DNA from: Rallus limicola
Taxonomy: Eukaryota; Chordata; Aves; Gruiformes; Rallidae
Assembly: GCA_022605955.1 (NCBI GenBank)
Contig: JAKCOZ010000005.1
Location: forward strand, 53,321,762-53,385,761
Direction: 5' to 3'
DNA length: 64,000 bases
Shown here: one piece after another, positions 57,379 through 64,000 of the stretch
How the letters are laid out: each line of letters begins with the position of its first letter
Numbering within the stretch: the stretch's first letter is position 1
Program-made: the position numbers and the translations under genes
Notes under the pieces: model-generated
Seen by the model: only the letters and a program-made list of their open reading frames with translations
Databases searched by the model: none
Told to the model about the DNA's origin: nothing

Positions 57379-60300
57379 GGGCTGATACCTAATGATTCAA
57401 GGTATACTTTATTTTCTGAGGTTTAGAGCATTGATCTGTAAGGTGATTAGATGAGGACTTGGAGAAGAGTCACAGGCTGGCAATGATTGGAGATGGTGTC
57501 ATGTCCTCTCTAGCAATTTGTTCCCATGGTCCTTCACAGGCTGATGGATCCCACTCACAAAAACACAGGTTTTAAAAATGCCTCTCTTATAAAAGCAAAA
57601 CTGGTAAGAAATCCCTTGTCATCAGCTTAGGTAAGAAAAAACATCTGTTCTGCATTAACCACGAATACAGAAAGGCTGGGGAAGTTGGGAAGAGGTACCA
57701 CAAGGAGCTGGGGGAGAAAGACATAGAGCAAACAACAGCAATCCTTTTATCGTAAAAATAAAAAGAACTATGACTTTTTCAAATACTCCTTTTTCACTTT
57801 GGTGAGATCATCAGTGTCATGGGAAAGAAAGAAGCCACACATTTTAGCATCCAGGGTTACCACTCTGCTGATCTGGTCTGACCTCTTCTTTTCGCAGGGT
57901 AAAGCATTTCATCGTGTCCTTTCTCCACCAAGGCGAGAGCTTCACTTTGTGCTAGAGCAGACCTTTTGTAACAACTCTTCCAGCCTCATTTAGAAACTTC
58001 ACATTTTGACATTTCTTTCAGCCCTGTGAAGCCCATGACTGGATGCTGGAAGTGCAGAATACACCAAGACGACTTTTTTTTTTCTAATTCAGCACAAAGT
58101 CCAGCATGATTCTACCTGTTCCAGTCTCCCCATCTGCAACAGTGTGAAAAAGTACCAACTTCTTTTGTTTCCTATTTACGACCCAAGAGAATTAAAAACA
58201 TAGCAACAGCAAGATACTGGGGTATGAGTGGGAAGGTGAAAATGTATACAGGCTGCCTCACGTCTGAAATAATCTGTACAGGGTACATTTCTCTGTTTCT
58301 TGACCTTGTTGTAGCCTAGATAAGTTCAGAATTATATTTAAAACCACTGCGTATGTTTAAATAGACCAGGCAGAATTTGCATAGCTGCCTACTGCTGTCA
58401 GTATTTCTTCAAAGGATTCTCTCCTTTCTTTTCCTCTATAGACACAAGACTTGAAAAGAACGATAATTTTATCCCATGTATTAGTGACCGCCTGTCCTCA
58501 CAGATATTTTCAGTCTGGAAGGAGTAAAGGGGTGACACAAATAGCAGGTGCAAGAGGGAAAAAAGGCTATTCGTGAGCAAAAGCAACACTTCTGATGCTC
58601 TCTTCAACTCAGCTGGATTGTGTCTTTCTTCCACAGCACCACTTGAAAAATAATACCCTGAACTTGCAGCATTGCACTCAAATTCTTAGGAACAAAGGCA
58701 GCAGCATCCAATCACATCAGATCAGGCCAGCAGTTGCTTCTCCTTATAAGTTAAACTCGGTATTTCAGAGGAAGAAGTTCACTACCTCAGATGGAAAATT
58801 CCGGAATAACATGCAGATAAAGTTATTGTTTTCCCTGGCTCTCTTTAATTACTTTTGTATTCATGGACTAACCCAGAAGAATTTGTACACCTGCTTTAAA
58901 AAAAAACAAACACTTAATGATCTGGATTCATTCTCATGATCCAAATGAAACAAGAGTCTGTTCTGAAAACAGAAGCAGAGCAAAATATTGTTCTGTTCCT
59001 ATCTATTACCCAGACTAATTTTTTTTCATTCTCAAGAAATTGAAAATGCAGATTTAACAATTCCATACAATTATGAAAACAGGACATGGAGGAGGCAAGC
59101 ATGCTGAGAGAGATGAAGTAAACTAGCCTCTACCTTGGCCCAGCTGTAATGCTGTCCTTCCAAGGATGCAACTTCCTTCATCCTCTATGTGTTTGGTCAC
59201 ATCAGCAAAATATTCTCCATGTCTCTTGCCCTAATTAGAACTGCGAGTTTGACAGCCTTCTGACTGTGGGGCTAACTGATCCAGGGATGACTTGGTGGCA
59301 TACTTCACACAGCATCTGAGACAAAGGCTTTTCTGAAGACAAAGAAGTGCTAAATCGATTTTAAAAAAATATTGGTCTTTCTTTCAAACCTTAGCTGCTT
59401 CAACATGAGTTGAAGCTGTAAGCATTGTGTCAGGATGCCTGACAGGAGCAGGGAAAGGAGGGTAGGCAATAGGCAAGTGAAGCAGGCAGAGCCTCCAAAC
59501 ACTGCTTCAGAGGAAGAAAAGCGTTCCAGATAGGTCTAAGATGCTTGATCATCCAGCCTCTAGGTTCATACACTACTACAGTAATGCTGTGGTGTCTAAG
59601 CGGAAACAGAATTTCCAGCTCAAAACTTGATTTTATCATCCTTCCACTGTCAGAAGGTCAAAGGTATCTTACATGAAACCTCTACACTACTATGGTACAT
59701 TCCTTTCCATCAGCTACTACTCCAATCAAGGGCAGCATTATGCCCACACATCTTTCTTCGTGAGATCCTGAATCAATTGTCATGTTTTATACTGGACAGC
59801 CGGGATAGGAACAGTTCTGTGGCCACTGTTCCCCTAACAGCTCCACTCCACCACCACACTCACTGCTTACTCTGTGTTCAGGGACCTTCTGCAAACTACA
59901 CTCTTGCATTGCCATAGGAGCATCTCTCCCTGCCCTTCTGGTCACCAATCTCCTTCTTGTTAATACACCCTGCAGACTGATCCAGTACACAAACAGTCTC
60001 ACAGATCTCCAACACCCACTCCTCTCTGCTGCCTTCTCTAAATAAAGGACAAATGTCATCCAGTCAAAGATGCTGTTGCAGCATATGGCAGAGTAGAAAA
60101 AGGATTAGGGTAAAAGGCGTCCAAAGAAAGCACAGCAAAGGAGTTTTCCCCAAGCAGAAGTGATGCTGAAAGTGATGGGCCATCACACACAGACACTCTT
60201 GCCAAGGGGCTGGGTCAGACATGGGCAGTTCCCTCTGCCGGGGTGATGTCCCTGCACGGGCACAGGCTGACAAACAAAAAAGACTGGGGCTCTTTTCCTC

Positions 60301-62169
60301 CACTAGAGCTTAAGACACCTTCCTTGTACAAATCTCAGCAGTAGCCAATAGGCCTACCATTTGCCTTCAAAGGTAACAGAAAATGTTTTCCAATGTAAGT
60401 ATCTGAAAGTGAGAGAACATTTCAAATTCTCCACATAACTAGAAGTTGAACATTTGCAACCTGACTGGATTTGTGTACAGGTCCAAACACTGATTTAGCC
60501 ACCTAGCTAGCAGCTGCACTGAAAAAAACCTTTAAATTTCTAGTTCATAAACTATATTATGTTATTTTAAAGCTAAATTCATACATCAGGGTTTATGAAG
60601 AGTTTAGAAATCTCAAGGTGAGATGTTAATGTTCTTCATAGTGCACTTGCTCTGAAAAATCAAGACATGACCAGTTCCCCTCATAAAACATTAGTGTAGC
60701 TCTACTGGGTTGCAATTAACCTTTTTGTCAAGGTTTGTCTGGTCTTTAAAAGGATCAGAAATGATGAAGGCTTTTAAATCAGTCTAACAGGGAACAGGAT
60801 CTAATGCCTTGCACTGCAATGAAAACACTTTGGTTAGGAACGACTGTCTGTGTAAAAGACAACCACAAAGGGTAATTACAGCAATGCTTGTGTTGGTTCC
60901 TGTCTGCAGGGATATAAGTAACACCTCCAGACCATGGGAAGGTTGTTCTTCTCTAACTGTGCAGCAGAAATATTTAACATACAGAATGTTCAAATAATGT
61001 ATACGCTGTGACTTACAGAAGCAGAGCTAGTGCTGCCCAGAAATAGGCAGTTTGGAATTCAACTGATAACATGGACCATCCTTTTGCATCAATTAGCATC
61101 TACAAATCTCAACTATTTATAAACAATCAGAGGGTAAAATCATTGTAATGGCTGGATCTTTGCTCTTAATTGCAGGTAAAGTATGGCAGAAAGAGCTCAC
61201 TGTCTCTTCAAAAAACTGAATCATCCTGGTTTTCCTTTGGTAGAGAGAGAGATAAATGGGATTTCTGGATAAATAGAATAATAGTCAAGCAAAGCTCAAT
61301 CACAGTAAATCTATTTACAAACTGAGTGTATTCAAATGCAATTCAAACTACTAGGATAAATTTCCTGATTTGAAATTCTGTGCATTCCCCTGTCTGATAA
61401 TTCACTGCACTCTTGGGATGATTTTCACATCTGACCTCCGTTCTTGCTCAATGTTGTATTCCCAGTTTCCATCCACATGCTACAACTTCTGGGGAGGCTC
61501 AAAATGGATGAAAAATCACCAGGTTATCTTGGGTATATCAGTTTACCTCTCAGAGCTTCAGCTGCTTCTCCTTAAAATGAAGATAATGTTAATGACCTAC
61601 TTTGCAAGCCATTATGAGATCTACTGATGAAAAGTGATTTACACACCACTAGACCCTATTTGGTATACAATGTATTTTTCAATTTAGTTCTGACATAGCC
61701 ATAAATTTACGGTGCAAAACTTCTTAAACATCACATTTCTGCAACTAAAGCTAAACTTTACACATACATGGGGCCATCAAGGACTTACTTGGGGTTTCAT
61801 AGGTATATAAAAACAAGCGCAAATTTTGTGAAGAAACAAGCAAATAAAAAAGAGTAAGTACTGTAAGTGTCACACAACTGGCTTTAAGGAGTTTGTCAGA
61901 ACGCAAAGTAGTCCCATTCTGTGGTTAGGGAAAGGGGACTACATCAGTCAAAGGCTGAGGGTCAAAAGGAATGCAGCTGCTAGAAATTATAAAGGAAAAA
62001 AAAAAGGCAGCATACAACAAAGCACACAGGGATGGGAAGAAAAAGGGAACAAGTATGTGAATAAGGAATTATGGCTTATAAGAACAGATGTGGAAAGCTA
62101 AAGACATATGGGAAAAATCCTTCTCTGGGTAGATCTGTTACAGCAGCGATGAAGCTTTTAAAGATTCCC

Positions 62170-63190
62170 AGGGTATGACCAAAAAGCTTTCTGCACCCAT
62201 ACGCAGAAGGGACACTCGGGCTGACCCAAGTAACTACAGGTTGCTCAGCCTGATCTCAGTGCCAGGCAGAATGAGAGAGAAGATGATCTGAGTTTCAATA
62301 TGTTTAATAAAAAAGAACCAGTAAAGAACATAATGAATGGCTGTCGATATGGAATGATGTAAAATGCCCTGCAATGTTAATTTCATTATTTGATAAGAGT
62401 ATAAATTTGGTTCAGGAAGACAGCCAAACGCCTTGACAGAACAAGCTGCAAGCCAAAAAACGCAAGGGCTAGCTGGAACTGCAGTGTATGTATGATGTAT
62501 GCTGGAGAGGTACAAGCCAGAGCAGGTCCGGGTACCAGTGCGTCCTCGTGGGGCTGGGCTGGGCAGCAGTGTGGACCGATGACTTGATGACTACCTCTGT
62601 GACTGCCCCTGGTTTGCTCCTACCCAGCAGCTCCCATATCAGCATAACCACAGTGCTCAGCACATACCATCACCTCATCCTGTTGCTGCATTTGAATCCC
62701 ATAGGTTGGCTTGCACAGTAGTCTTCAAGGAATTGACACTGTGTGGCCATCTTGACAAGATATTGAAACCACGCAGTACAGGTTAAATGGATGAAGAACT
62801 TGCTACCTGGCAGTTATCAGAGAAGTAATAGTGGAAAATAGTTAAAAATTATGACTGAGAACATTCTGGACCTCAGTGGACAAGTCCCCTTGTATGCAAT
62901 GCATTTCTCTATGGTTTGAAAGTCATTATAAAATGACTGATTTGTTGCCCAGATGACAGAAAGATTAGAGGAATCTTAAACAGCAGCAAGGGCAGTCACG
63001 CAGGATGATGTACTTGATAACTGGGCATGTGCCATGAAAATGTGTTTTAAATGGAAATGTAGTATCTAGGCAAAAGCAATGCAGATTTCCAGCATGGGAG
63101 GGGACAATGTCCTTAGCAAAGAATAGCTCTGAAACGTATCCAGAGGTCTTACTAGATGAGCAATTCAGCATGTGGTTTGCTTTGGCAAAA
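62170..63190 (+). mobile_element. Old, highly decayed CR1 ORF2 remnant
   Basis: The plus strand at 62220-62290 reads ADPSNYRLLSLISVPGRMRE and then hits a stop. This matches the DPGNYRPVSLTSVPGK block that opens the reverse-transcriptase core of CR1-type LINEs. Further on, KWMKNLLPGSYQRSNSG near 62785-62835 resembles the KWIENWLTGRAQRVVISG block, and the stretch at 63030-63160 resembles the MKFN-to-EKDLGVLVD region. Order and spacing fit one element, but stops and indels are frequent and the borders are uncertain. Confidence 0.5.
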
Positions 63191-64000
63191 AGTCACCTAC
63201 TCCTTGGATATACAATAGTAAGGACTAGGCTTGGAGAGGATGAGGAATAGGGAGTAATTGAGGAGTTAGCTGTGAACCCATGCAGCTACAATAGCAACTA
63301 CAGAAACTTACTGAGGACCTGGGAGGCTGAAGTCCATGCCACCATCACTCCAGCCTCACTGCTGCCAATAAGCTGGATTAAAGTGAAGCTAAAATGTCTG
63401 TGTATCTGCCATCCCCAGACCTCCAAATTCAGGCTAGACAGAGGTTTAAGAAGCTCAACTCCTTTTCTTTATCAAAAGAAGGTGGAGCGGTGACTTGATA
63501 AGTGACTTAATGGGTCTTTTTTAGTACAGTAGAAAAAATGCGTAAGAAGATGTCACTGCAAGAAGCTGAAGCCAGGTTAATTTAAATATAACATTTTTTT
63601 TCAAGCCAAAAGTGTAATGAAAAGGCAAGAAAAACTGAAGGAACACAGTAGATCCTCAGTCTCGTCAGACTTCTAGACCAGTACTGGGTGTTTGGAGAGG
63701 ATGGTTTAGTTATGCACAAGTGCATAGGTTCAGTTTAAAAGTAACTTAGTGCAATTTAGTGCCCAGTGATATACAGATTAGACTCTTAAACTCTCTGACT
63801 CTTCTATATTTATACTTATTATTTTATATATGGCTTATGACTGTTCAGTTTTCTACATAGAAAGCATATCCATCTACAAACAGCTACTGCTTTAAAGATC
63901 ATCCTCCAGTTTAATTCAGCCTCTCACAGGGTAAGAATTAATTTCAAAGGGATTTCTTTTTCATTGCTCATTGAACTTCTAGAAATGTACAGCCAGGTAA

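Larger units (their letters stand above)
54504..64000 (-). other. KCNH5: KCNH5 intron upstream of the linker exon (partial)
   Basis: This is the phase-1 intron before the linker exon. It extends beyond the right edge of the window, since no upstream PAS-domain exon was found on the minus strand. It holds a plus-strand CR1 ORF2 remnant (56.6-57.4 kb), an older CR1 remnant (62.2-63.2 kb) and an A tract after a polyadenylation-like signal (55.7 kb). The blocks 54.5-55.7, 57.4-62.1 and 63.2-64.0 kb show no recognisable feature. A small exon of under 60 codons could escape visual search here, so absence of PAS exons is likely but not proven. Confidence 0.85.

Overview
This is vertebrate genomic DNA, almost certainly from a bird. 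The window lies entirely inside one large gene on the minus strand, KCNH5 (EAG2, Kv10.2), a voltage-gated potassium channel of the ether-a-go-go family. Three coding exons are visible. In transcription order they are 54503-54388, 50578-50186 and 35161-34732. Each has canonical AG/GTAAGT borders and the reading phase carries across all of them. They encode the linker after the PAS domain, then S1-S3, then S4-S5-pore and the start of S6. The exons for the PAS domain lie above 64000, and those for the rest of S6, the C-linker and the cyclic-nucleotide-binding homology domain lie below position 1. I found neither set here. Only about 1.5% of the window is coding.

The bird assignment rests on the repeats. 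CR1 LINE fragments occur in both orientations, and most end in the typical avian tail (ATTCTRTG units, or CACAGAAT when reversed). Two solo LTRs belong to a family common in bird genomes; on their sense strand they begin TGTCCTGG or a decayed form of it. The CR1 and LTR types look more like Neoaves than chicken, but that is inference.

Layout: 1-34731 is the intron downstream of the S4-S6 exon. It holds CR1 fragments (2.5, 15.5 and 30.3 kb), an old CR1/L3-like remnant (25.4-25.9 kb), two minus-strand LTRs (17.3-17.9 and 18.7-19.2 kb) and several simple repeats. Next come the pore exon (34.7-35.2 kb), a 15-kb intron with two CR1 copies and a 57-bp exact duplication, the S1-S3 exon (50.2-50.6 kb), a 3.8-kb intron, and the linker exon (54.4-54.5 kb). 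The last 9.5 kb is the intron upstream of it, with a long CR1 ORF2 remnant at 56.6-57.4 kb and an older one at 62.2-63.2 kb.

I see no second host gene, no RNA gene, no CRISPR array and no convincing new system. The points most worth a second look are small: a precise 57-bp copy of CR1 sequence that stops at a 16-bp palindrome, two same-family LTRs lying sense to KCNH5, and two apparent changes in the channel's turret and pore-S6 link.
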